In this document: positions 16,769 to 24,821 of the stretch, piece after piece
How positions within the stretch are numbered: the stretch's first letter is position 1
Layout of the letters: each line of letters begins with the position of its first letter
DNA from: Chitinophagaceae bacterium
GTDB lineage: Bacteria > Bacteroidota > Bacteroidia > Chitinophagales > Chitinophagaceae
NCBI GenBank assembly: GCA_013696395.1
Contig: JACCYQ010000035.1
Location: forward strand, 1 to 32,555
Direction of reading: 5' to 3'
DNA length: 32,555 nt
Position numbers and translations under genes: made by a program
The notes under the pieces: model-generated
The model's database searches: none
What the model saw: only the letters and a program-made list of their open reading frames with translations
What the model was told of the DNA's origin: nothing

Positions 16769-17503
16769 TTATGCAGGCATTGATTTCAATGCAGCTGATA
16801 ATGCTTTTTCATTGGTGAGATCGAGACGTAAAGGAGTGATAGAAACAAAATCATGTTCCACTGCCCAACGATCTGTTCCTTCTTCTGCGGGTTCAAGGGG
16901 TGTTACTGTATACCAATAATGTTTGCGACCCATCGGATCAATACCAGGAACTATTTTTCCATCATACAATCTTACAGACTGTCGGGTCCATTTGATACCA
17001 CGGGGATTCATGGGGAGATTCACATTGTATAATGCCAGGGCATCATTTTCAAGTAGCAGTTCAAGAGTTTTTTCCACATAAGATGCAAGACTTTCAAAAT
17101 CTGGTTCATCTTTTCCTACAGGTGTACTGAATGCAATACCTTTTATTCCCAGTAATACCGCTTGTTTGGCGGCCGCCAGTGTACCTGAGTGCCACATTGA
17201 ATTTCCAAGATTTGGGCCCATGTTGATGCCAGATAGAACTACATCTGTTTTAGCCCATAAATGAGTTCCCAATGCCACACAATCAGCAGGCGTTCCGTTA
17301 ACCCGGAAGGCGTGGATGCCTTCAAAATGAATAGGGGATTTTTTATAGGACAAAGGTCGGGAGGCAGTAATAGCGTGTCCCATGGAGGATTGTTCAACAT
17401 CCGGGGCTACCACGCGGACTTCTCCAAATTTTGTTGCGACCCTTGCCAGCGCAGCAATACCCGGGCTGTAAATGCCGTCATCATTTGTTATCAGTATTCT
17501 CAT
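16769..17503 (-). CDS. surE: 5'/3'-nucleotidase SurE
   Basis: SurE is a metal-dependent phosphatase that dephosphorylates nucleoside monophosphates in the cytoplasm. The protein has 244 residues from the ATG used here, which opens MRILITNDDGIYSPG, the canonical SurE start with the metal-binding Asp8-Asp9. An upstream in-frame extension adds 45 unrelated residues and was rejected. Other motifs are APDVEQSSMGHAIT, GTPADCV and SGINMGPNLGN (nucleotide- and metal-binding), and a C-terminal DFVSITPLRLDLT. Length is typical (about 245-260). It diverges from the lipid kinase gene across an 84-base gap and precedes the aminotransferase. Confidence 0.95.
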   Translation of the reverse strand: MRILITNDDGIYSPGIAALARVATKFGEVRVVAPDVEQSSMGHAITASRPLSYKKSPIHFEGIHAFRVNGTPADCVALGTHLWAKTDVVLSGINMGPNLGNSMWHSGTLAAAKQAVLLGIKGIAFSTPVGKDEPDFESLASYVEKTLELLLENDALALYNVNLPMNPRGIKWTRQSVRLYDGKIVPGIDPMGRKHYWYTVTPLEPAEEGTDRWAVEHDFVSITPLRLDLTNEKALSAALKSMPA

Positions 17504-17587
17504 AATCAAACTTTCCACATTATCATGCCAGCAGTTAAAGTTTGGTACATTTTTATATCTATATTTCCTTTTACTTAAACATAAGAA

Positions 17588-18493
17588 ATGAAAATAGCCA
17601 AGCTGTTTCACAACCCCGGTGCCGGTGATGAGGAACATGATAAAAAGAATTTGACCTCAATGATCAATAACGAAGGATATGAATGTAGATATTCATCCAC
17701 AAAGAAAAAGGATTGGTTTGATGTTGAACCTGAAACTGATTTTATAATAGTAGCTGGTGGTGATGGAACAGTGAGGGATATTGCAGAAAGGTTGCTTTCC
17801 CGTAAAAGAATTGAAAAACACTGGCCAATTGCAGTACTGCCTTTAGGAACCGCTAATAATATTGCCAAAACACTCGGTGTTACCGGGGAAACCAAAGAAA
17901 TCATAAGCTCCTGGAAAAAAACGCGGATTAAAAAATTTGATGTGGGTCGATTAACAGGTGGCGATAAAACCATGTTTTTTTTGGAGTCTTTCGGTTACGG
18001 CATTTTCCCTTACCTGATGATGGAAATGAAAAAGCAAAACAAAGAAGAAGAAATTGAGGACCCGGCAAAAAAATTAAAATTCGCTTTGAAGCTTATGCAT
18101 CGGTTAATCCTTTCCTACAAACCGCGTTACTGTCATCTTGAAATTGATGGAAAAGATCATTCCGGTAAATTTCTATTGGCGGAGGTTATGAATACCCGGA
18201 CTATGGGCCCTAATTTATGCCTTTCGCCGGATGCCGATCCCGGGGATGGAGAGCTGGAAGTTGTAATTGTCCTGGAATCGGAAAAAGATAAGTTTGCAGA
18301 TTATATATTGGAAGTGATTAATGGTCATAATGAAAGTTTTAGATTTCAAACCATCAAAGCAAAATCTGTTTCTATTAGTTGGGATGGTACACATGTACAT
18401 GTGGACGATGAAATATTAAAAATAGAAAAGGAAGCGCCGATGAAAATTGAATTACTGAAAGAGGCTTTGGAGTTTATACTTCCGGCTAAGTAA
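17588..18493 (+). CDS. YegS/DagK-family lipid kinase
   Basis: The 301-residue protein begins MKIAKLFHNPGAG and has the nucleotide motif VAGGDGTVRD (GGDGT at 57-61), then LPLGTANNIAKTLG, and later SPDADPGDGELEVVIV: the three conserved blocks of the diacylglycerol kinase catalytic domain (PF00781 and its C-terminal partner). Bacterial members phosphorylate diacylglycerol, phosphatidylglycerol or related lipids at the inner face of the membrane; the substrate here cannot be read from sequence. Size equals E. coli YegS (about 299). It is transcribed away from surE and runs tail to tail into the RidA-like gene with six bases between the stops. Confidence 0.9.
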   Translation: MKIAKLFHNPGAGDEEHDKKNLTSMINNEGYECRYSSTKKKDWFDVEPETDFIIVAGGDGTVRDIAERLLSRKRIEKHWPIAVLPLGTANNIAKTLGVTGETKEIISSWKKTRIKKFDVGRLTGGDKTMFFLESFGYGIFPYLMMEMKKQNKEEEIEDPAKKLKFALKLMHRLILSYKPRYCHLEIDGKDHSGKFLLAEVMNTRTMGPNLCLSPDADPGDGELEVVIVLESEKDKFADYILEVINGHNESFRFQTIKAKSVSISWDGTHVHVDDEILKIEKEAPMKIELLKEALEFILPAK

Positions 18494-18499
18494 ATTATA

Positions 18500-18892
18500 T
18501 CATGATTCATCCACAACTGCGGTGGCTTCAATTTCGATTATGCATTGAGGTGAGATTAGCCTGCTGATTTCTATCATACTGGTGCAAGGCCTTATGATTT
18601 TGAAGAATTCATTATGCGCTCTTCCATACTCCTGCCATTGCGAGATGTCCGTTACAAACATTCTTGTCCGGATAACCGAATCTAATCCGGCACCAGCTTC
18701 AATTAATATTCTTTCAATTTTCTGAAGAATAAATCGCGTTTGCTCGTAAGCGTTATTTTCGCCGACAATTTCTCCATTATCATTCACTGCAACTGTTCCG
18801 GTTACTTCGATCAGAGAGCCAACCTTAACTGCGCGACTGTAGCCGACTAGGGCCTCCCACTTAACTCCGGAGCTATAATTAGTACGGGCCAT
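18500..18892 (-). CDS. Cytoplasmic RidA/YjgF-family protein lacking the catalytic arginine
   Basis: The 130-residue protein is one RidA domain with no signal peptide: MARTNYSSGVKWEALVGYSR, VGSLIEVTGTVAV, MFVTDISQW and a C-terminal MIEISRLISPQCIIEIEATAVV. In catalytic RidA proteins an Arg in PARxxVE holds the substrate carboxylate; the matching segment here is PCTSMIE, with Thr in its place, though the following Glu is kept. It therefore belongs with the non-canonical subgroups of the family, whose activities are mostly unknown. It starts five bases after the exonuclease stop, so both should share one transcript. Its end faces the lipid kinase gene. Confidence 0.88.
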   Translation of the reverse strand: MARTNYSSGVKWEALVGYSRAVKVGSLIEVTGTVAVNDNGEIVGENNAYEQTRFILQKIERILIEAGAGLDSVIRTRMFVTDISQWQEYGRAHNEFFKIIRPCTSMIEISRLISPQCIIEIEATAVVDES

Positions 18893-18897
18893 AATAT

Positions 18898-19623
18898 TTA
18901 ATCTTTAATACCCACATTTTCCTGGTGAATCAAACTTTCCTGGTTTAATTTCAGGTATACCTGGGCTACGGTTATTACATCTTTCTGACAATAAACAACA
19001 ATGCGTTGCAGGTTTTTATCTTTCCAGTAAGTTTTCCCAACCATGCTTCCGTCAATATCATCTTTCGGAGTTGAAATTCCCAAAGTATGAGCCAGCAAGG
19101 CCAGGCTCGTAAAATTTTTATAATCGCCAAACTTCCACATTTCCATCGTATCAAGGTGTGGAACCTCCCAGGGTTTTTTCCCGGACAATTGCAGTATACC
19201 GGGTATGGGTAAGTTATTTATGATCAGCCTTCGGCATAAATAAGGATAATCAAATTCTTTTCCGTTATGAGCGCATAGGAATTTACCTGTATCGCAGGCC
19301 CACCTGCCCAACATTTCTGAAAAACGGATTAACAAATCATTTTCATCATCCCCATAAAAAGATTTTAAACTGATTTTTTTTTCAGTTCCTATGCCCTGGA
19401 TAATTCCGCAACTGATACAAATAATTTTTCCGAATTCTGCATATATGCCCGCCTTTTCATAAATAGCGGAGGCGTCATTGAATTCATTATTCCTGGACAG
19501 GAACTGACTTTTATGATCCCATAATTGTTTCCATTCCGGCGACATTTGATCGTAAGCCGGATGCTGGGAAACCGTTTCAATATCGATGAACAGTATATTC
19601 TGCAAGGCTATCGGTGAGGCCAT
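18898..19623 (-). CDS. DEDDy 3'-5' exonuclease (PolB-exonuclease-like)
   Basis: The 241-residue protein has an RNase H-like exonuclease fold: motif I LFIDIETVS (Asp14, Glu16), motif II FLCAHNGKEFDYPYLCRR and motif III VVYCQKDVITVAQVY, with Tyr four residues before the Asp (YxxxD, the DEDDy type). Between them a GKKPWEVPHLDTMEMW segment is as in the predicted 3'-5' exonuclease group related to the proofreading domain of PolB (PF10108). It would remove nucleotides from a DNA or RNA 3' end in the cytoplasm; no polymerase domain is attached. The cell role is unknown. It is the first gene of a two-gene unit with the RidA-like gene and lies 87 bases after manC on the same strand. Confidence 0.85.
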   Translation of the reverse strand: MASPIALQNILFIDIETVSQHPAYDQMSPEWKQLWDHKSQFLSRNNEFNDASAIYEKAGIYAEFGKIICISCGIIQGIGTEKKISLKSFYGDDENDLLIRFSEMLGRWACDTGKFLCAHNGKEFDYPYLCRRLIINNLPIPGILQLSGKKPWEVPHLDTMEMWKFGDYKNFTSLALLAHTLGISTPKDDIDGSMVGKTYWKDKNLQRIVVYCQKDVITVAQVYLKLNQESLIHQENVGIKD

Positions 19624-19710
19624 ACAATTGATGTTTTTTATTCAATTTAACCAATGATGCGTTACAGTAGATGATATCCAGTAAATAACCCGGTATTAAC
19701 AGGATTATTA

Positions 19711-20808
19711 TTATAAAAACTTATCGCCTTTATTTCTTTTTATTTCGGCTACAAATTCTTTGATATCCTGTTCTTTTTCTTTTTTACAAACCAGTAAAAC
19801 ATCTGGTGTATCGGAAACTATAAAATCATCGAGGCCCTGTAGTACAACCATTTTTTTGTCAGGAACATGCACAACAGAGCGGTTGGTATCCATCAATAAT
19901 ACATGTTTGCCTGCCACCGCATTTCCCTGGTTGTCTTTTTCCATACTGTCCCATGCGCTGTTCCATGTTCCAAGATCACTCCATCCAAAAGATGCGGGAA
20001 TTACATAGACGTTGTCGGCCTTTTCCATAATTCCAAAATCAATAGAGATACTTGCGCATTGGGGGTAGATTTGTTCTATCGCTGCCTTTTCTTCAGAAGT
20101 ATTAAACTTGTCTTTATCTGCTGAAAATGCTTCATACATTTCTGGTAAAAATTTCTCGAATGCTGCAAGAACATTTTTCACCTTCCAGATAAATATGCCG
20201 GCATTCCATAAAAAATCACCGCTCTCTATAAAGGTTTTTGCCAGCTCCAGGTTTGGCTTTTCAGTAAACGTTTTTACTTTAAAGACGCCCGAAGCTGCTT
20301 CAAGGGAATCGTGTTGTATATAACCATAACCGGTATTGGGATAGGTGGGCTTCATGCCCAGCGTAACTAAGGAATTGATATGACATACAAAATCGAATCC
20401 CTTATCAACCATTTTCACAAATTCCACATTGTCCATCACAAGGTTATCTGACGGCGCCACAACCATACAGGCTTCAGGATCTTTTTGGGATAGCTTGAAT
20501 GAAATATATGCAATGCAGGGCGCAGTATTTTTTCGAAAAGGTTCGCCAATAATATTTTCATGGGGAATTGCCGGCAATTGTTCTTTAACAATCGGAATAT
20601 ATTCTTCCGAGGTGATAACAAAAATATTTTCCGCGTCAACCACTTTACTATAGCGGTCAAATGTTTGTTGAATCAAGGTTCTGCCTGTTCCCAGGATATC
20701 CAGGAATTGCTTGGGAAATTTTGTGCGGCTCATTGGCCAGAAACGGCTTCCAATACCGCCGGCCATAATTGCCACATATTTTGAACCTTTCTTTTTTGCT
20801 GTTGACAT
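19711..20808 (-). CDS. manC: Mannose-1-phosphate guanylyltransferase
   Basis: This 365-residue enzyme makes GDP-mannose from GTP and mannose-1-phosphate. The N-terminal signature AGGIGSRFWPMSRTKFPKQF (residues 16-35) is the nucleotidyltransferase GTP-binding loop of the ManC type. Further motifs are VVAPSDN, PNTGYGYI, FTEKPN, GDFLWNAGIFIWK and FGWSDLGTWNSAW. The length shows the short form without a C-terminal phosphomannose isomerase domain. It lies ten bases behind kdsD, so the two should be one transcript; both supply precursors for lipopolysaccharide or other surface glycans (Kdo and GDP-mannose). GDP-mannose also feeds GDP-fucose and rhamnose routes. Nothing unusual is seen in the reading frame. 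Confidence 0.94.
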   Translation of the reverse strand: MSTAKKKGSKYVAIMAGGIGSRFWPMSRTKFPKQFLDILGTGRTLIQQTFDRYSKVVDAENIFVITSEEYIPIVKEQLPAIPHENIIGEPFRKNTAPCIAYISFKLSQKDPEACMVVAPSDNLVMDNVEFVKMVDKGFDFVCHINSLVTLGMKPTYPNTGYGYIQHDSLEAASGVFKVKTFTEKPNLELAKTFIESGDFLWNAGIFIWKVKNVLAAFEKFLPEMYEAFSADKDKFNTSEEKAAIEQIYPQCASISIDFGIMEKADNVYVIPASFGWSDLGTWNSAWDSMEKDNQGNAVAGKHVLLMDTNRSVVHVPDKKMVVLQGLDDFIVSDTPDVLLVCKKEKEQDIKEFVAEIKRNKGDKFL

Positions 20809-20818
20809 GTTCTTTTTT

Positions 20819-21775
20819 TTATATCAGACCTTCTCTTATCAAATCATGCAGGTGTATAATCCCTTCGTATTGATTATTTTTTACCACCACTAATTGGGTG
20901 ATCTCAAAATTACGCATAGCTTCCAGCGCAGATACAGCCAGTTGTTCGGCTTCTATCGTTTTGGGGTGGTGATTCATGATTTCACTTGCATGCATTTCGG
21001 TCAGGGAAAAATCTTTTTCCATCATGCGCCGGATATCTCCGTCTGTAATTATGCCAATCACTTTGTTTTCCGGGTCAATAACTGCCGTTACACCCAACCT
21101 TTTTTGTGATATTTCAATAATCACTTCTTTCAGTTTTTGGTTTGCATATACAGCAGGCTTTTCATTTTGGGTATACAAATCATAAACCCTCATGTAAAGT
21201 TTTTTCCCCAGCGTACCACCCGGATGAAATTTAGCAAAATCATCACTGCTGAAACCCTTTAATTCCATCAAACAGATTGAAATGGCGTCGCCCATTACCA
21301 ATTGGGCGGTAGTGCTGCAAGTGGGAGCCAAATTATGGGGGCAGGCTTCCTGGCTTACTGTTGTGTTTAGTACATAATCTGCCCTTGATGCAAGGTAGGA
21401 GGTTTTATTGCCAACGATCGCAATAAGGGGGTTGCCAAAATTTTTAACCAAAGGAACCAATACTTTTATTTCAGGACTTTCCCCGCTTTTACTAATGATG
21501 ATCACAACATCTTCCTGCCTTACTACGCCAAGATCTCCATGAATAGCGTCTGCGGCATGCATAAAAATTGCGGGCGTACCTGTACTGTTTAATGTAGCCA
21601 CGATTTTTTGAGCAATAATGGCGCTTTTACCAATTCCACTGATTACAACTCTTCCTTTACAAGATGAAATAACCTCTATGGCCTTTTCAAAATCAATATC
21701 AATATATTCCAATAGCTGCCGAATGGAATCTGCTTCTTGTAAAATAGTTTGCCTGGCAATCTGCTGTATGTTCAT
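20819..21775 (-). CDS. kdsD: Arabinose-5-phosphate isomerase (KpsF/GutQ family)
   Basis: KdsD converts ribulose-5-phosphate to arabinose-5-phosphate, the first committed step of Kdo synthesis. From the ATG used here the protein has 318 residues: an SIS domain (about 40-175) with VVISGIGKSAIIAQKIVATL, STGTPAIFMHAADAIHGDLG and IISKSGESPEI, then a linker (KFHPGGTLGKKLYM) and two CBS domains (about 205-318, VTAVIDPENKVIGIITDGDIRR). A TTG 24 codons upstream keeps the frame open but lies beyond the -7 promoter element, so it was rejected. Length fits KdsD (about 320-330). CBS domains usually sense nucleotides, so the activity may be regulated. manC follows after ten bases. Confidence 0.94.
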   Translation of the reverse strand: MNIQQIARQTILQEADSIRQLLEYIDIDFEKAIEVISSCKGRVVISGIGKSAIIAQKIVATLNSTGTPAIFMHAADAIHGDLGVVRQEDVVIIISKSGESPEIKVLVPLVKNFGNPLIAIVGNKTSYLASRADYVLNTTVSQEACPHNLAPTCSTTAQLVMGDAISICLMELKGFSSDDFAKFHPGGTLGKKLYMRVYDLYTQNEKPAVYANQKLKEVIIEISQKRLGVTAVIDPENKVIGIITDGDIRRMMEKDFSLTEMHASEIMNHHPKTIEAEQLAVSALEAMRNFEITQLVVVKNNQYEGIIHLHDLIREGLI

Positions 21776-21792
21776 TCCGTGTTTCAAAGCGG

Positions 21793-21800
21793 CAAAATTA
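21793..21800 (-). promoter_or_regulatory. Likely -7 promoter element of kdsD-manC
   Basis: On the minus strand the site is TAATTTTG, an exact fit to TAnnTTTG, 17 bases before the kdsD ATG. A TTTG lies 16 bases upstream of it, somewhat closer than the preferred 19-20. Its position supports the ATG at 21775 as the true start of kdsD. Confidence 0.45.
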
Positions 21801-22058
21801 GGGTTTAATTTCAAAGCAAATTTGGGGGATAAATTTAACCTTTTCAAACCTTCTGATTAAGCTGCCCGTTTCGTAAATTCGCAACCCAGAACAGGAACCG
21901 GTTAAGGCTTATCACATCTAAGGCGAAACGATTAAGAGAAATGAATCTTTCACCACCCAAATAGTAGCAATTATATTTTAATTGATAAGGCTTAACTCCA
22001 AAAAGAAAAAATTATATGGACACTAAAATGCAAGCGTGCAAGGAAAATTTTTGAGAAA

Positions 22059-24341
22059 ATGGCAATAACTACAACTCCAACTCCAAAAAGGGCCAAAACA
22101 ACACCTAAAAAAGCAGGAACTGCAAAAGACAACGGTCCTTTTAAAAACAAATTAGACCTGCATCAATTAGTCCAGGAACATTTCGGTTTTAATAAATTTA
22201 AAGACAGCCAGGAAAAAATCATTGAAGCTGTTTTAATGGGAAAAGACACTTTTGTGATTATGCCGACAGGCGGAGGTAAAAGTCTTTGTTACCAATTACC
22301 GGCTTTAGTAAGCGAGGGAGTTGCCATTGTGGTTTCTCCATTGATTGCACTAATGAAAAACCAGGTTGACCTGATAAGAGTGTATAGCAGTAAAGACCAT
22401 ATAGCCCATTTCCTTAATTCAACATTGAACAAAAAGGAAACCAAAGCGGTGCATGATGACCTGCTTAGCGGGAAAACTAAATTACTGTATGTGGCTCCCG
22501 AAACGTTAACTAAACAGGAAAACCTGGATTTTTTCAAGGATTTGAAGCTTTCTTTTTTTGCTGTGGATGAAGCACATTGTATTTCTGAATGGGGACATGA
22601 TTTTCGTCCTGAATACCGCCGTTTGCGGGAAATGATGGATAAAATAAATACAAAAATTCCTGTAATAGCTTTAACGGCAACAGCTACTCCAAAAGTTCAA
22701 AGTGATATTGTCAGAAATTTGGGGTTGAGATCGCCTGAAATTTACATGTCATCATTTAACAGACCCAACCTTTATTACGAAGTATTACCTAAAATAAAAA
22801 AAGATCAGACAGAAGAGAGTATAGTCCGTTTCATAAAAGGGATGAAGAACAACAGCGGTATCATTTATACTTTGAACCGGAAAACCACCGAGGAGTTGGC
22901 TATGACTTTAATGGCTAATGGAATTAAGGCAGTGGCTTATCATGCAGGGTTAGACAGCAAGTTGCGTTCTAAAAGACAGGATCAGTTTCTGAATGAAGAG
23001 GTGCAGGTAATAGTTGCGACCATTGCTTTTGGAATGGGGATCGATAAGCCGGATATCCGTTTTGTTATTCATTATAATATTCCCAAATCGATTGAGAACT
23101 TTTACCAGGAAACCGGGCGTGCAGGTCGTGATGGGTTAGAAGGGAAATGCCTGTTATATTATTCTCATAAAGATGTTTCTAAATTGGAACACCTGATGCG
23201 GGATAAGCCATTGAGTGAACGAGAAGTGGGAGCACAGTTGATCAATGAAACCGTAGGATATGCTGAAACCGGTGTTTGCAGGAGAAAGGTGCTGATGAGT
23301 TATTTTGGGGAAGAATATGAGCAGCAGAATTGTGGCAGTTGTGATAATTGTAAAAACCCCAAAGAAAAAGTAGAGGCCAAAGCAGAAGTCGTCTTAGCGC
23401 TAAAGGCAATAAAAGCACTAAAGGAAGGATTTGTTACAGAATATACCGTTCAAGTTTTAGTAGGAAAACTTACGCCACAGATAAAAATGTACAGGCATGA
23501 AACCTTACCTGTATTTGGATCGGGTAAAGCTAAAGACGAACATTTCTGGAATTCGCTGATCAGGCAATTAATGTTAGAAGGATTGATTAAAAAAGATATT
23601 GAAGAGTATGGCGTGTTGAAATTCACCAAAAAGGGAAATGAGTTTCTAAAAAAACCGAAACCATTTACGATCATTTTAAACAACCTGTATAAAGAAGCAA
23701 ACCTGGATGATGAAGAAAATGCTGAATCAGCCGCGCCAACAGTAGCATTGGATGAGCCATTGTTTGAGATGCTAAAAGATCTCAGGCAAAAAGAAGCAAA
23801 GAAAAAAACATTGCCTCCATTTGTATTATTCCTGGAAAGCTCATTACAGGATATGGCCACTATGTATCCTACAACAACTGACGAGCTGGAAAAATGCCAG
23901 GGTGTAAGTAAAGGTAAGGCCATGCGTTATGGCAAACCCTTTGTAGAGTTGATAGCCCGTTATGTAGCGGACAATAAGATTGAAAAGCCGGATGATTTTG
24001 TGATGAAGAGCGTGGTGAATAAAAGTGGTTTAAAGGTTTTCATCATTCAGCAAACCGATAAAAAGATGCCATTAGAAAACATTGCAAAAAGCAAGGATAT
24101 GCGGCTGGATGCATTGTTGGAAGAAATAGAAACAATAACAGCAAGTGGCACCAGATTAAACCTGGATTATGCTATTGAGGAAATGCTGGAGGAATATGAA
24201 CAGGAAGATATTTTAGATTATTTTAAAAGTTGTGAAACATCTTCTCTGCAGGTTGCACAAAAAGAATTGGCTGATGGAGAATTCAGTTGGGAACAATTAA
24301 AGATTATGCGCATCAAGTTTTTAAATGTTTATGGTAACTGA
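22059..24341 (+). CDS. recQ: ATP-dependent DNA helicase RecQ
   Basis: RecQ unwinds DNA 3' to 5' in recombination and fork repair. The 760-residue protein has a basic, Thr/Lys/Pro-rich N-terminal tail (about 1-28) of low complexity, then the two RecA-like helicase lobes: motif I MPTGGGKSLCYQLP (Lys74), motif II DEAH (170-173) in the RecQ loop AVDEAHCISEWGHDFRPEYR, motif III ALTATATPKVQ and motif VI QETGRAGRDG. The RecQ zinc site is complete: Cys407, Cys425, Cys428 and Cys431. A winged-helix RQC domain (about 435-545) and an HRDC domain (about 585-645, with CQGVSKGKAMRYG) follow, plus a C-terminal part of about 110 residues that E. coli RecQ (609) lacks but that I expect in Bacteroidota RecQ. 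It is transcribed alone. Confidence 0.96.
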   Translation: MAITTTPTPKRAKTTPKKAGTAKDNGPFKNKLDLHQLVQEHFGFNKFKDSQEKIIEAVLMGKDTFVIMPTGGGKSLCYQLPALVSEGVAIVVSPLIALMKNQVDLIRVYSSKDHIAHFLNSTLNKKETKAVHDDLLSGKTKLLYVAPETLTKQENLDFFKDLKLSFFAVDEAHCISEWGHDFRPEYRRLREMMDKINTKIPVIALTATATPKVQSDIVRNLGLRSPEIYMSSFNRPNLYYEVLPKIKKDQTEESIVRFIKGMKNNSGIIYTLNRKTTEELAMTLMANGIKAVAYHAGLDSKLRSKRQDQFLNEEVQVIVATIAFGMGIDKPDIRFVIHYNIPKSIENFYQETGRAGRDGLEGKCLLYYSHKDVSKLEHLMRDKPLSEREVGAQLINETVGYAETGVCRRKVLMSYFGEEYEQQNCGSCDNCKNPKEKVEAKAEVVLALKAIKALKEGFVTEYTVQVLVGKLTPQIKMYRHETLPVFGSGKAKDEHFWNSLIRQLMLEGLIKKDIEEYGVLKFTKKGNEFLKKPKPFTIILNNLYKEANLDDEENAESAAPTVALDEPLFEMLKDLRQKEAKKKTLPPFVLFLESSLQDMATMYPTTTDELEKCQGVSKGKAMRYGKPFVELIARYVADNKIEKPDDFVMKSVVNKSGLKVFIIQQTDKKMPLENIAKSKDMRLDALLEEIETITASGTRLNLDYAIEEMLEEYEQEDILDYFKSCETSSLQVAQKELADGEFSWEQLKIMRIKFLNVYGN

Positions 24342-24370
24342 TTTCCCGGTTTTTTTAAAGCCATTTAGAT

Positions 24371-24401
24371 TTTAGATTTAAAACAGAAACGCCTATTTTT
24401 G
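24371..24401 (+). promoter_or_regulatory. Promoter of tRNA-Phe
   Basis: TATTTTTG at 24394-24401 is an exact match to the Bacteroidota -7 element, and TTTA at 24371-24374, 19 bases upstream, is close to the -33 TTTG. Transcription would start about 15 bases before the tRNA. Confidence 0.65.
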
Positions 24402-24423
24402 CTGCCCCGAATATAAAAAGGAT

Positions 24424-24496
24424 GGTGCGGTAGCTCAGTCGGTAGAGCAAAGGACTGAAAATCCTTGTGTCGCCGGTTCGATCCCGGCCCACACCA
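24424..24496 (+). tRNA. tRNA-Phe (anticodon GAA)
   Basis: The 73-base sequence folds as a standard cloverleaf: D arm GCTC/GAGC with loop AGTCGGTA, anticodon arm AAGGA/TCCTT with loop CTGAAAA (anticodon GAA at 24457-24459), 5-base variable loop GTGTC, T arm GCCGG/CCGGC with loop TTCGATC, and discriminator A. The 3' CCA is not encoded. The acceptor stem GGTGCGG/CCACACC has one mismatch, C5 against A68; the usual form has G there. It has its own promoter and terminator. Confidence 0.95.
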
Positions 24497-24502
24497 CGTA
24501 AC

Positions 24503-24536
24503 AACCTCAGCACAAAATGTTGGGGTTTTTTGTTTT
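24503..24536 (+). terminator. Intrinsic terminator after tRNA-Phe
   Basis: A 10-bp stem (24503-24512 with 24518-24527, two G-T pairs), loop CAAAA, is followed by T6-G-T4. It lies seven bases after the tRNA and should end its transcript. Confidence 0.85.
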
Positions 24537-24821
24537 AGGTCAAACCTGCAGCAATATTCAATATGTCACAATAACTTTTAATTATTAAAATAACCATATC
24601 GATTTATTGGAAGCAACTATAATTATTCCTTTTTAAACTATTGTTAGTTGATGCATTTGAATACTATTGGATTATACGGAGGATGGTTGTCGTAATTTCA
24701 ATGGCAGAGATATTGAATACATTCCTTGTTGGCATAACCCATCATGGTTACGATTATTAAAAAATTACGTAGGGTAATTTTTATAAGGAAAATCATCTCC
24801 GGAAAACTTAAATAATATTGA

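Noticed and set aside
17541..17567. Promoter-like TTTG and TATATTTC upstream of the lipid kinase gene
   Set aside because: The last base of the -7 element is wrong and the spacer is 15, not 19-20.
23450..23923. Minus-strand frame of 157 codons opposite recQ
   Set aside because: It is Ser/Phe-rich, as expected for the complement of a Lys/Glu-rich coding region, and has no recognisable domain.
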